From contig JACKDV010000005.1 in the NCBI GenBank assembly GCA_020633315.1, positions 124,001 to 188,000 of the forward strand: DNA of 64,000 bases. Direction: 5' to 3'. Shown here in pieces: positions 18,831 through 27,329 of this stretch (positions are counted from its first letter, which is position 1; every line of letters begins with the position of its first letter). The notes under the pieces were generated by a model. That model was not told the DNA's origin. It was given only the letters and a program-made list of their open reading frames with translations, and did not search any database. The DNA is from Myxococcales bacterium (GTDB lineage: Bacteria; Myxococcota_A; Polyangia; Nannocystales; Nannocystaceae). Position numbers and translations under genes: made by a program.

Positions 18831-21017
18831 ATGCGGCGCCTCTCGCTCCTGCTCGCGCTGAGCCTCACCGCCTGCCCCACGCCCGCCGCGGGCCCCACCC
18901 CGCCCGCGGCCGATCCCAGCGGCACCGCCAGCGGACCGCCGAGCACCCGCACGGAGGAGGTGGTCGACACCATGCACGGGGTGGCGGTGGCCGACCCGTA
19001 CCGCTGGCTCGAGGACGGCGAGGCCGAGGAGGTGCACGCATGGAGCGACGCCCAGAACGCCTACGCCCGCTCGGTGCTCGATGCCCTGCCCGCGGCCGCG
19101 GTGCTGCGTCCCCAGGTGGAGGCCATCCTCGCCGCGCCGGTGGTGTCGTACGGCGGGCTCGCCCGCGCCGGCGGCAAGCTGTTCGCCCACAAGCAGCAGC
19201 CCCCCAAGCCCCAGCCGCTGCTGGTGGTGCTCGACGATCCGAGCGATCCCTCCACCGAGCGCGTGCTGCTCGATCCCGAGGCGCTCGACGCCGAGGGCTC
19301 GATCTCCGTGGACTGGTTCGTCCCCTCGCCCGACGGCAAGACCCTGGCCGTCTCGCTGTCGCGGGGCGGCAGCGAGAGCGGCGACGTGCACTTCTACGAC
19401 GTGGCCAGCGGACAGGAGACCTTCGAGAGCATCCCGCGGGTCAACGGCGGCACCGCGGGCGGCGACCTGGCGTGGGCCCCCGACGGCAAGGGCGTGTACT
19501 ACACCCGCTATCCGGCCGAGGGCGAGCGCCCGCCGGAGGACCTCGCGTTCTTCCAGCAGCTCTACTTCCACCGCCTGGGCCGGCCGGTGAGCGAGGATCG
19601 CTACGAGCTCGGCGAGGGCCTGCCCCGCGTGGCCGAGATCCAGCTCGACGTGGACGATGCCTCGGGCCGGGTGCTCGCCACCGTGCAGAAGGGCGACGGA
19701 GGAGAGTTCGCCCACTATCTGCGCCAGCCCAAGGGCGGGTGGACCCAGCTCAGCGACTTCGGCGATCGCATCGTGCACCTGGCCTTCGGCCCCGGCGATC
19801 GGCTCTACGTGGTCTCGCGGGCCGACGCCCCCCGCGGCCGGCTGCTGCGGACCTCGGCGCGCAAGCCCGACCTGGCCAAGGCCAAGGAGATCGTGCCGCA
19901 GGGCGACGACACCCTGGTGACCGACTTCTGGGGCGGCGGGACGGTGGTGACCACCAAGTCGCGGCTGTACCTGCTGTACCAGACGGGCGGACCCTCGGAG
20001 ATCCGCAGCTTCGACCTCGAGGGCAAGGCGATGCCCGGGCCCCAGCTCGCGCCGGTGTCTGCCGTGCACGCCATGGTGCCGCTCGACGGCGACGACCTGC
20101 TGTTCGACACCTCTTCCTACGTGGAGCCGATCACATGGTTTCGCTGGGACGCCAAGGCGGGGCAGGCCATCCGCAGCCCGCTGTCGTCGACCTCGCCCGC
20201 CGACTTCTCGGGGGTGGAGGTCCGCCGCGAGCTGGCGAGCTCGGCCGACGGCACCCAGGTGCCGGTCAACATCCTCGTGCCCGCCGGCATCGAGCTCGAC
20301 GGCAGCCACCCCTGCCTGGTCACCGGCTACGGCGGCTTCGGAGTGAGCCTCACCCCCTACCAGCGCGCCACCTGGTCGATCCTGCTGCGCAACGGCTTCG
20401 TGCTCGCCGTGGCCAACCTGCGGGGCGGCAGCGAGCTCGGCGACGCCTGGCACGAGGCCGGGCGGCTCACCCACAAGCAGAACGTGTTCGACGACTTCGA
20501 CGCGGTGCTCCGGCACATGATCGACCGCGGCTACACCAGCCCCGAGCACCTCGCCATCGAGGGGGGCAGCAACGGCGGGCTGCTGATGGGCGCCGCGCTG
20601 GTGCAGCACCCCGAGCGCGTGCGGGCCGTGGTCTCCCACGTGGGCATCTACGACATGCTGCGGGTGGAGCTGTCGTCCAACGGGGCGTTCAACGTGGTGG
20701 AGTACGGCACGGTCCAGGATCCCGAGCAGTTCGCCGCGCTGCTCGCCTACTCGCCCTACCACAACGTGAAGGACGACACGGCCTATCCCGCGGTGCTGAT
20801 GATGACCGGGGCCAACGATCCGCGGGTGGACCCGATGCAATCGCGCAAGATGACGGCGCGCCTGCAGGCGGCGACCAGCGCAGACGGGCCGATCCTGCTG
20901 CGCACCAGCGCCAACACCGGGCACGGCGGGGGCACGCCGCTGGCCGCCCGCGTGGAGCAGACCGTGGACGGCTACGCCTTCCTCTTCGATCGCCTCGGCG
21001 TCGAGGCCAAGCCGTGA
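18831..21017 (+). CDS. prolyl oligopeptidase family lipoprotein (S9A)
   Basis: 728 residues. The N-terminal MRRLSLLLALSLTAC is a short lipoprotein signal with Cys15. The family's start motif VADPYRWLED follows, then a seven-bladed propeller (about 90-450), then the alpha/beta hydrolase domain. The triad is visible: Ser580 in EGGSNGGLLMG, Asp in GANDPRVDPMQS and His in NTGHGGGTP. It cleaves after Pro in short peptides and is probably on the envelope. The stop overlaps the start of the ATP-grasp gene (GTGA), so the two are translationally coupled. A TGATAA hexamer about 9 nt upstream may be the -10. Confidence 0.93.
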   Translation: MRRLSLLLALSLTACPTPAAGPTPPAADPSGTASGPPSTRTEEVVDTMHGVAVADPYRWLEDGEAEEVHAWSDAQNAYARSVLDALPAAAVLRPQVEAILAAPVVSYGGLARAGGKLFAHKQQPPKPQPLLVVLDDPSDPSTERVLLDPEALDAEGSISVDWFVPSPDGKTLAVSLSRGGSESGDVHFYDVASGQETFESIPRVNGGTAGGDLAWAPDGKGVYYTRYPAEGERPPEDLAFFQQLYFHRLGRPVSEDRYELGEGLPRVAEIQLDVDDASGRVLATVQKGDGGEFAHYLRQPKGGWTQLSDFGDRIVHLAFGPGDRLYVVSRADAPRGRLLRTSARKPDLAKAKEIVPQGDDTLVTDFWGGGTVVTTKSRLYLLYQTGGPSEIRSFDLEGKAMPGPQLAPVSAVHAMVPLDGDDLLFDTSSYVEPITWFRWDAKAGQAIRSPLSSTSPADFSGVEVRRELASSADGTQVPVNILVPAGIELDGSHPCLVTGYGGFGVSLTPYQRATWSILLRNGFVLAVANLRGGSELGDAWHEAGRLTHKQNVFDDFDAVLRHMIDRGYTSPEHLAIEGGSNGGLLMGAALVQHPERVRAVVSHVGIYDMLRVELSSNGAFNVVEYGTVQDPEQFAALLAYSPYHNVKDDTAYPAVLMMTGANDPRVDPMQSRKMTARLQAATSADGPILLRTSANTGHGGGTPLAARVEQTVDGYAFLFDRLGVEAKP

Positions 21018-21919
21018 GCACCTCCCCGAAGATCGCGCTGCTCACCGAGGATCGCTACGAGGACCCCGTCCCGGGCCACCACTGGTACACCGACAACATC
21101 CTCGAGGAGGACCGCCTGCTCGCCGAGGGTCTGCGGGCGCGGGGGGTGGGCGCGCGAAGGATCTCGTGGTCGCGGGCCGAGGTCGACTGGAGCGCCTGGC
21201 CGCTCGCGCTGCTGCGCACCACCTGGGACTACGTCGATCGCTTCGACGAGTTCATGGCCTGGCTCGGGCGAGTGGAGGCCCGGACCACCCTGCTCAACCC
21301 GCCGAGCCTGCTGCGCTGGAACGTGGACAAGCGCTACCTGTGGGAGCTCGAGCGCCGCGGGGTGCACAGCGTGCCCGGCGTGCTGCTGGAGCAGGGTAGC
21401 CCGGCGACGCTCGCCGAGCTGATGCAGGCGCATGGCCTCGACGAGGCGGTGCTCAAGCCGGTGATCTCCAGCGGGGCCCGGCACACGCAGCGGGTGCGTC
21501 GCCACGAGGCGGCGGGCCTCGAGGCGTTCCTCGCCGAGCGACTGCGGCACGAGGCGATGATGCTCCAGCCGTTCCAGCGCGAGATCGTCGAGCGGGGCGA
21601 GGTCACGCTGGTGGTGATCGACGGGGCCGTCACCCACGGGCTGCGCAAGGTGGCCAAGCCCGGGGACTTCCGGGTGCAGGACGACCACGGCGGCACGGTG
21701 CACCCGCACGAGCCGAGTGCCGACGAGATCGAGCTCGCCGAGCGGGCGATGGCGACCTGTGACCCCGCGCCGATCTACGGCCGCGTGGACATGGTTCGCG
21801 ACAACGACGGTCGCCTCGCGGTGATGGAGCTCGAGCTGGTGGAGCCGGAGCTGTGGCTGCGCCTGTGCCCGGCCGCGGCGGATCGACTGGCCGACGCCGT
21901 CGTCCGCACGCTGGGTTGA
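21014..21919 (+). CDS. ATP-grasp ligase, glutathione-synthetase-like
   Basis: 301 residues, cytoplasmic. The start region KIALLTEDRYEDPVPGHHWY and the central ATP-grasp core (NPPSLLRWNVDKRYLWELE, AVLKPVISSGARHT, MMLQPFQREIVERGEVTLV) lead to the Mg-binding end VMELELVEPELWL, typical of the prokaryotic glutathione synthetase/DcsG-like branch. Members join a carboxylate to an amine using ATP. GTG 21014 overlaps the upstream stop by 4 bp and has GAGG 7 nt before it. Coupling to a prolyl oligopeptidase suggests peptide or amino-acid derivative metabolism, which is inference. Confidence 0.85.
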   Translation: MSTSPKIALLTEDRYEDPVPGHHWYTDNILEEDRLLAEGLRARGVGARRISWSRAEVDWSAWPLALLRTTWDYVDRFDEFMAWLGRVEARTTLLNPPSLLRWNVDKRYLWELERRGVHSVPGVLLEQGSPATLAELMQAHGLDEAVLKPVISSGARHTQRVRRHEAAGLEAFLAERLRHEAMMLQPFQREIVERGEVTLVVIDGAVTHGLRKVAKPGDFRVQDDHGGTVHPHEPSADEIELAERAMATCDPAPIYGRVDMVRDNDGRLAVMELELVEPELWLRLCPAAADRLADAVVRTLG

Positions 21920-22021
21920 GCCGAGCCGGCCGAGCCGAGCCACCGAGTCGAGCCACGGCCCGGCCCCTGCTCGTCCCCGCGCATGTCCTCAAACCCCCGA
22001 GAATCCACGGGGAATCCACTC

Positions 22022-22051
22022 TTGACGGACCCGGCGTCCTCGCTCCAATAT
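22022..22051 (+). promoter_or_regulatory. promoter of the TetR gene
   Basis: TTGACG (22022-22027), 18-bp spacer, CAATAT (22046-22051), directly abutting the operator-like repeat. The -35 is near consensus; the -10 is weak. Confidence 0.45.
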
Positions 22052-22068
22052 CCGAACACGGATTCGGA
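22051..22068. promoter_or_regulatory. candidate TetR autoregulatory operator
   Basis: TCCGAA-CACGGA-TTCGGA: perfect 6-bp inverted arms separated by 6 bp, placed between the -10 and GTG 22079. Size and position fit a TetR dimer that represses its own operon. Confidence 0.5.
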
Positions 22069-22078
22069 TTCACGACGA

Positions 22079-22732
22079 GTGTCCACCGCCAGCGCCATCG
22101 TCGAGCCCCAGCAGGCTCGCAGCCGTCGCACCCTCCAGCGGATCCTCGATGCGTTCGAGCAGGCGCTGCACACCCAGACCTTCGAGGAGATCACGGTGGG
22201 CACCCTGTGCAAGCGAGCGCGCTGCTCGGTGGGTACCTTCTACGGTCGGGTGGAATCCAAGGACGTGCTGCTCGACCACCTGCGCCAGCGCGTGTTCGAG
22301 GAGGCTCGCACCGCCCTCGCCGAGCTGTTCTCGCCCGCCCGCGCCCGCAGCCTCACCCTCTCCCGTCTGCTCGCCGAGCAGCTCGCGGTGCTGCTCGACT
22401 TCCACCTGCAGCGCCGTGGCGTGCTGCGGGCGGTGATCGTGCAGGCCCGCCGCCAGACCGCCTTCGCTGGGCCCACCCGTGACTTCAACACCTCGGTGCT
22501 CCGCCATGCCGCCGACGCGTGGCTGGTGCACCGCGACCTCATCCCCCATCCCGATCCCGAGATCGCGGTCGAGCAAGCGGCGCTGATGGCCGCGGGCTAC
22601 CTCCGCGAGTCGGTCGTGTTCGAGGAGCTGTGGCCCACCCCGCTCCCGCTCGATCGCGACGCTCGCCTCCGCCAGCTCCACCATCTGCTGCTGGCCTTCC
22701 TCACCACCCCACCCCCTGCAGAGATCCCATGA
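22079..22732 (+). CDS. TetR/AcrR family transcriptional regulator
   Basis: 217 residues from GTG 22079. The HTH lies at about residues 15-60: RTLQRILDAFEQALH, then FEEITVGTLCKRARCSVGTF and YGRVESKDVLLDHL. The ligand-binding helical domain follows. An in-frame ATG at 21983 would add 32 residues, but that stretch contains the promoter and inverted repeat, so the shorter form is preferred. The stop overlaps the next start as ATGA, so regulator and membrane protein are coupled. The target is probably its own operon; the ligand may be a lipid or lipid-like compound, which is inference. Confidence 0.88.
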   Translation: MSTASAIVEPQQARSRRTLQRILDAFEQALHTQTFEEITVGTLCKRARCSVGTFYGRVESKDVLLDHLRQRVFEEARTALAELFSPARARSLTLSRLLAEQLAVLLDFHLQRRGVLRAVIVQARRQTAFAGPTRDFNTSVLRHAADAWLVHRDLIPHPDPEIAVEQAALMAAGYLRESVVFEELWPTPLPLDRDARLRQLHHLLLAFLTTPPPAEIP

Positions 22733-23184
22733 AGACCGCCGACCAATGGTTCGATCTGTACGGCGAGAGCCATCGCAATCCCGTCAACAAGGCCATCCAC
22801 TGGGTCTGCATCCCGCTCATCGTGGTGAGCCTGCTGGGCCTGCTCGTGTCGGTGCCCCTGCCCTTCGGCGGCGAGTGGCTGAACCTCGCCACGGTGCTGC
22901 TCGCGTTCGGGGTCGGCTTCTACTCGCTGATCTCGCTGCGCCTCGCCGCGGGCATGCTGGTGACGAGCACGGGCCTGTACCTCGCCACCCAGGCCCTCGC
23001 GCTGCTCCCCTGGCCGCTGTGGGTCACCTCGCTGGTGATCTTCGTGCTGGCGTGGATCGGGCAGCTCATCGGTCACGTCATCGAGGGCAAGAAACCGTCG
23101 TTCTTCCAAGACCTGCAGTTCCTGCTCATCGGGCCGCTGTGGCTGCTGGGCTTCGTGTACCGACGGGCCGGTATCTCGTACTGA
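22729..23184 (+). CDS. DUF962 / Mpo1-like membrane protein
   Basis: 151 residues with four to five membrane helices. Family motifs are clear: DQWFDLYGESHRNPVNKAIH at the start with the conserved His and Asn, IHWVCIPLIVVSL, and IGQLIGHVIEGKKPSFFQDL near the C-terminus. Yeast Mpo1 in this family is an Fe-dependent dioxygenase of 2-hydroxy fatty acids in sphingolipid breakdown; Nannocystis-like myxobacteria are known to make unusual lipids, so a related role is possible but not shown. Coupled to the TetR gene by a 4-bp ATGA overlap. Confidence 0.85.
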   Translation: MKTADQWFDLYGESHRNPVNKAIHWVCIPLIVVSLLGLLVSVPLPFGGEWLNLATVLLAFGVGFYSLISLRLAAGMLVTSTGLYLATQALALLPWPLWVTSLVIFVLAWIGQLIGHVIEGKKPSFFQDLQFLLIGPLWLLGFVYRRAGISY

Positions 23185-23202
23185 CCTCCGTGATGTCGTT
23201 TC

Positions 23203-23233
23203 GCCCTGGTTGTCAGGTGTAAACTCCCAGGGC
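23203..23233 (+). terminator. hairpin after the TetR-DUF962 operon
   Basis: GCCCTGG, 17-nt loop, CCAGGGC, starting 19 nt after the DUF962 stop. A 7-bp stem with no T-tract, so only a tentative terminator. Confidence 0.3.
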
Positions 23234-23274
23234 ATTCGAACGGGACGCCGAGGCGCGCCGAAGGGCTGGTACCG

Positions 23275-23619
23275 TTGCCCTCGGTGATGGACGCTCGTGC
23301 CCTCGGGATCACGACGGCTGCGCTCGTCGGCGTGCTCGGCTGTGGGCAGGTGCGCGAGGTCTTCGTGCCCAGCCCCACGGAGGACGGCACGGATGGCACC
23401 GCCACCACCGACGCTCCGACCGACGAGACCCACGGCACCACGGGCGGGTCGACGAGCCCCCGGCCCAGTCTCGATCGCGACACCACCACCGGCCTTCCTC
23501 CCATCACCGAGGGCGGCGGCACCACGGGCGAGCCCACCAGCGAGAGGGTGCAGGCCTGCGCCATACCTGGCGTGCCGATCCCCGACGGCTGGTGCCTGGA
23601 GCTCGAGGTGGGCCGATGA
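23275..23619 (+). CDS. small Thr/Gly-rich lipoprotein
   Basis: 114 residues. The signal segment ALGITTAALVGVLGC puts the lipidated Cys at about 23. The mature part is mostly Thr, Gly, Asp, Ser and Pro with a single terminal Cys pair (ACAIPGVPIPDGWCLE). No family recognised; probably an extended surface lipoprotein. TTG 23275 has AAGGG 9 nt upstream; ATG 23287 in the same frame is the alternative. It ends 11 bp from the convergent kinase stop. Confidence 0.6.
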   Translation: MPSVMDARALGITTAALVGVLGCGQVREVFVPSPTEDGTDGTATTDAPTDETHGTTGGSTSPRPSLDRDTTTGLPPITEGGGTTGEPTSERVQACAIPGVPIPDGWCLELEVGR

Positions 23620-23630
23620 CGAGCCCGGCC

Positions 23631-25319
23631 CTAGAGCTCGACGGTGCGGGAGACCGACTGGATCCCCTGCCCCGCCCGATCGAAGCGAGCCCGCGCCACC
23701 GCTCCCCGCACGCAGACCTCCACCGCGTTGGTGCCCCCGCGGGCCGTGACGGAGACCACCGTGCCGGTGGCTCGATCGATGCGCATCGTCACCCGCACCT
23801 CGTCCCCCGGCTTGCCCCCGGTCAGGCCGCCCACGCAGCTCTTGAGCCGCGGTCGGATCGATCGCAGCCCGGCGTCGATCTGGGTCTTGCTCAGCCCCCG
23901 ACGCTTGCGCCCCGAGGGCTCGACCCCCAGCTCGAGCTCGCCCGTCTCGCTGGCCTCACCCGTCTCACGGGCGCCGGTGGAGCCCTCCGTCTGCGGCTCG
24001 CCCCCCGTGCTCGCCGACGACGGGCTGGGCCCCGCGGAATCGTCGGCGGGCACCACCACCGGCACCTGGCTTCCCTCGGCGGCCGTTGGCTCGCGGGTCT
24101 CGGGCTCGGGTCGCGACATCGTCCACCACAGCACCCCGACCACGCTCGCCGCGAGCACGGCGATCACCACGGCGATCGGGAGCCAGCGGCGCGACGGTGG
24201 CGACGAGACGAGCAGCGTGGCGACCTCGTCGAAGTCGGCCGCGACCCCCACCGGGAGGGGCGCGCGGATCGACGGGCCCGACGGCTCCATGCCATCGAGG
24301 CCGTCGACCGCGACCACCTGGGTGCGCCCGGTGATCGGAGGGGTCTCCATCGCATCGAGGGCCGGCGCGGTGCCGCCCCGGGCGACCACCGGCGTGCCCT
24401 CCTCCTCGGCGGGCACGACCACCTCCTGCTCCTCGCCCAGCCTGTCCAGCGCCCGGGCGAAGGCCGCCATGGTGGGGAAGCGATCCTCGCGATCCTTGGC
24501 CAGCGCCCGCTCGATCACCGCCTCGAGGCCCGTGGGGATCTCCTCGGGCTCGAGGTACCGCAAGAGCGGCGGCGGCGGCTCGTTCATGTGCTGCAGGGCC
24601 ACGTCGAGGAAGCCCTCGCCCGTGAAGGGCAGGTGCCCCGTGAGCAGCTCGTAGAGCATCACCCCCAGCGCATAGACGTCGACGCGGTGGTCGATCTCCT
24701 TGCCGCGGCACAGCTCCGGCGCCATGTAGACGGGGGTCCCCACCGTGGCCCCGGTGTTGGTGAGACGATCCTCGCCCTGCGGCCCGAGCAGCTTGGCGAC
24801 GCCGAAGTCGAGGATCTTGATGAAGTCGGCCTGGCCCCCTCGGGTGATGCGAAAGCAGTTCTCGAGCTTGAGGTCGCGGTGCACCACCCCGCTTTGGTGG
24901 GCCGCCTGCAGGGCGCCGCAGATCTGCAGCGCGATGTCGCGGGCGCGCCACCACAGCATCGGGCCCTCGCGCTCGAGGGTCTGGGCCAGCTCCTCGCCCT
25001 CGAGGTACTCCATCACGTAGTAGAGGCCCCCGCGGGGGGACTGACCCACGTGGGAGATCCGCACCACGTGCTCGTGCTCGATGCGAGCGATGGCCTTGGC
25101 CTCGCGTTCGAAGCGCTCCGCCGCCTTGGGGATCGGGCGATCGTCGGTGAGCACCTTCACCGCGACGTCGACCTGCTGCTCGCGATCGCGAGCCAGGAAC
25201 ACGCGCCCCATCCCGCCCTCGCCGATCAGGCGGATCAGGCGGTAGCGGCCCTCCAGGACCGTGCCCGGCCCCACGTCCAGGCCTTCGTCCGCGCGCTCGA
25301 CCGTTGGCTCCACCGGCAC
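23631..25319 (-). CDS. Hanks-type Ser/Thr kinase with membrane anchor and AgmX/PglI-like C-terminal domain
   Basis: 562 residues. The cytoplasmic kinase domain (about 25-290) has LIGEGGMGRVFLARD, VAVKVL, VVHRDLKLEN, ILDFGVA and GTPVYMAPE, all intact. A Ser/Thr/Pro linker leads to one membrane helix (LPIAVVIAVLAASVVGVLWW). The exterior part is a Ser/Gly/Glu-rich linker and a C-terminal AgmX/PglI-type domain (LSKTQIDAGLRSIRPRLKSC ... CVRGAVARARFDRAG) with its paired Cys. That domain is found on myxobacterial envelope and gliding-related proteins, so it may be the sensor. GTG 25319 sits 9 nt behind TATCGT. Divergent from the next gene. Confidence 0.9.
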   Translation of the reverse strand: MPVEPTVERADEGLDVGPGTVLEGRYRLIRLIGEGGMGRVFLARDREQQVDVAVKVLTDDRPIPKAAERFEREAKAIARIEHEHVVRISHVGQSPRGGLYYVMEYLEGEELAQTLEREGPMLWWRARDIALQICGALQAAHQSGVVHRDLKLENCFRITRGGQADFIKILDFGVAKLLGPQGEDRLTNTGATVGTPVYMAPELCRGKEIDHRVDVYALGVMLYELLTGHLPFTGEGFLDVALQHMNEPPPPLLRYLEPEEIPTGLEAVIERALAKDREDRFPTMAAFARALDRLGEEQEVVVPAEEEGTPVVARGGTAPALDAMETPPITGRTQVVAVDGLDGMEPSGPSIRAPLPVGVAADFDEVATLLVSSPPSRRWLPIAVVIAVLAASVVGVLWWTMSRPEPETREPTAAEGSQVPVVVPADDSAGPSPSSASTGGEPQTEGSTGARETGEASETGELELGVEPSGRKRRGLSKTQIDAGLRSIRPRLKSCVGGLTGGKPGDEVRVTMRIDRATGTVVSVTARGGTNAVEVCVRGAVARARFDRAGQGIQSVSRTVEL

Positions 25320-25328
25320 CGGAATGCA

Positions 25329-25334
25329 ACGATA
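25329..25334 (-). promoter_or_regulatory. -10-like TATCGT, 9 nt before kinase start
   Basis: TATCGT on the minus strand with 9 nt to GTG 25319, supporting this start and a near-leaderless mRNA. Confidence 0.3.
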
Positions 25335-25396
25335 GCAGCACCCGGTGCCGCTCGGCGATTGGCGAGGGGGCCAACGCGAGGGAGGAGGTGTCGTCG

Positions 25397-26509
25397 ATGA
25401 TCGCGTTGCCCGTGTTGGTGCTGCTGCTCGCGCCAGCGCCCGAGCCCCGATCGCTCGACTCCCCCGAGGCCGTGCCGCAGCGGGAGCAAGCAGCGACGAG
25501 CGAGACGAGCTCCCCGCCGGGCTCGCTCGCGCCCGAGCAGCCGCCGGAGATCGAGCCCGAGCCCACGCAGGAGGCCCTCGCCCACCTCGATCGTGCCTTC
25601 GACCTCGAGGTGGCGGGTGATCTGGAGTCGGCCGAGGCCGAGAGCTCGGTGGCCATCGCCCTCGCGCCCGACGATCCCGCGGCCTACCTCGCCCGCGCCC
25701 AGATCCGCATGAAGCTCTCCGAGGCCCCGACCCACGAGGGCAACGAGCCCAGCGCACGCCGGGCCCGCGCCGCGCTGCTGCGGCTGGCGGCCGAGGACGT
25801 GACCGCCTACCTCGAGCGCTCGGGCCTGCCACCCGAGGATCGCGTGTTCCTCGAGACCCGTCGCGATGCGCTGCTCCGCGACGCCGACGCCCTCGAGCCG
25901 CCGGCGGAGCCCGTCGCTCCGCTGCCGCCGACGGAGCCCATCGAGCCGATCGAGCCCCGATCCGCCCCCAGCCGTCGCCACGCGACCGCGAGAGACGGCG
26001 ACCCGCGGCGACGCACCAGCACGCTGGTGGGCAGCGGCGCCGCGCTGAGCACCGCGGCCGTGGGCCTGTTCGCAGCCAGCCTGCAGATTCGACAGACCTG
26101 CCGCGCCGATGGGCTGTGCGCGGTGGAGTGGCACGCCCGCCCCTCGCGGCTCGTCCCCGGGATCGTGCTGTCGGCGATGGGCAGCTCCTCGCTGGTCCTG
26201 GGCCTGATGGACGCGCCCGCCCTCGCCCGCCCGCGCCCGCGACGGATCGTGGGCATCACCACCGTCACCCTGGGCTCGCTGGCCACCGTCGTGGGCACCG
26301 TCACCGCGGCCCTCGTCGGCTCGCGCTGGGCGGCCCCGGTCTCCCCCTCGGACGACGGGGCCCTGCGGAGCACCCAGGCCCTGGGCAATGCCTCGGCCGC
26401 GAGCTTCTCCGCGGCATTGCCCCTGCTCGGCGCCGGGCTGAGCGCGTGGATCGGCGGGCGTCGGCGGGCCGATCACGAGCGACGGCTGGGCCACGCCTGG
26501 CACCGCTGA
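25397..26509 (+). CDS. TPR-like membrane protein of unknown function
   Basis: 370 residues. A short signal (MIALPVLVLLLAPAP) is followed by a Pro/Glu/Ser-rich stretch, a short TPR-like helical segment (LDRAFDLEVAGDLESAEAE ... PDDPAAYLARAQIRMKL), an Arg-rich linker, and a C-terminal half with about four membrane-length segments (STAAVGLFAASL, VLSAMGSSSLVLGLM, LGSLATVVGTVTAALVG, ALPLLGAGLSAWIGG). The start is firm: GGAGGAGG at 25381-25388, 8 nt before ATG. Divergent from the kinase gene 77 bp away, a common arrangement of kinases with TPR membrane proteins in myxobacteria. Function not recognised. Confidence 0.75.
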   Translation: MIALPVLVLLLAPAPEPRSLDSPEAVPQREQAATSETSSPPGSLAPEQPPEIEPEPTQEALAHLDRAFDLEVAGDLESAEAESSVAIALAPDDPAAYLARAQIRMKLSEAPTHEGNEPSARRARAALLRLAAEDVTAYLERSGLPPEDRVFLETRRDALLRDADALEPPAEPVAPLPPTEPIEPIEPRSAPSRRHATARDGDPRRRTSTLVGSGAALSTAAVGLFAASLQIRQTCRADGLCAVEWHARPSRLVPGIVLSAMGSSSLVLGLMDAPALARPRPRRIVGITTVTLGSLATVVGTVTAALVGSRWAAPVSPSDDGALRSTQALGNASAASFSAALPLLGAGLSAWIGGRRRADHERRLGHAWHR

Positions 26510-26555
26510 GCCGGCGACGCGCCACGCTCCACCCGGGCCGCAGCGCGGCGGTGCC

Positions 26556-27329
26556 TCACAGCCCCAGTGCGCGCCGCAGTCGTCGCGCGGTCTGCCGCGA
26601 GACCGGCACCTCGTCGCCCATCCGCGTGACCGCGAGGTAGCCCCCCGATTCCACCGGCCGCAGCAGCACCACCTCGTGCATGTTGAGCAGCGCTCTTCGG
26701 TGCGCTCGCACGAAGCGATCCTCGGGCAGCCGCGCCGCCAGCTCCTGGAGGCTGGCGTCGCTCAGGTGCCGCGTGCCCTCCCGGGTGGTGAGGGTGACCA
26801 GGCTTCCGTCGAACACCGCGTGGCTGAGGCTCGACGGATCGAGCAGCACCACGCCCTCGTGGGTGGTCACCGGCAGGCGTGACAGCAGCGGGCCCTCGTC
26901 CTTGGGCTCGACGCTCCGCCGGGCCCGCGACACGCCACGGGCCCGCTCGATCGCCTTGCCCAGCCGTCCCGCCTCGATGGGCTTGAGCACGTAGTCCACC
27001 GCGCCGAGCTCGAAGGCCTCCACCGCGTGCTCGGGGTGGGCGGTGGCGAAGATCACGTAGGGCGCGGGGGCGGGCAGCAGCGCGTGCAGCTCGAGCCCCG
27101 TGAGCCCGGGCATCTGGATGTCGAGCACCAGCACGTCGACGGGCTCGCGGCGCAGGGTGTGGAGCACCGCCTCGGCGTCGGCGTGACAGTCGAGCAGCTC
27201 CACCCCTGGCATGGCCGAGAGCAATCGAGTGAGGCGCTTGCGAGCGACCAGCTCGTCGTCGGCCGCGAGCACGCGGAGCACGGGCTCGCGGGGGGCCTCG
27301 CTCATCGGAGAATCGGAGCTCTCAAGCAT
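26556..27329 (-). CDS. LytTR-family response regulator
   Basis: 257 residues. Receiver domain: LRVLAADDELVARKRL, phospho-Asp in VLVLDIQMPGLTG, Thr in VIFATAHPEHA and Lys in DYVLKPIEAG, all conserved. C-terminal LytTR DNA-binding domain from about residue 150: VTTHEGVVLLDPSSLSHAVF, then LPEDRFVRAHRRALLNMHEV and VPVSRQTARRLR. It pairs with the LytS-type kinase just upstream, whose frame overlaps it by 8 bp if ATG 27329 is used; ATG 27305 is an alternative. LytS/LytTR pairs often respond to envelope or metabolite cues. Confidence 0.92.
   Translation of the reverse strand: MLESSDSPMSEAPREPVLRVLAADDELVARKRLTRLLSAMPGVELLDCHADAEAVLHTLRREPVDVLVLDIQMPGLTGLELHALLPAPAPYVIFATAHPEHAVEAFELGAVDYVLKPIEAGRLGKAIERARGVSRARRSVEPKDEGPLLSRLPVTTHEGVVLLDPSSLSHAVFDGSLVTLTTREGTRHLSDASLQELAARLPEDRFVRAHRRALLNMHEVVLLRPVESGGYLAVTRMGDEVPVSRQTARRLRRALGL

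Noticed and set aside
21983..22078. Longer TetR start at ATG 21983
   Set aside because: The extra 32 codons overlap a promoter-like TTGACG and an inverted repeat, and the TetR fold begins after 22079.
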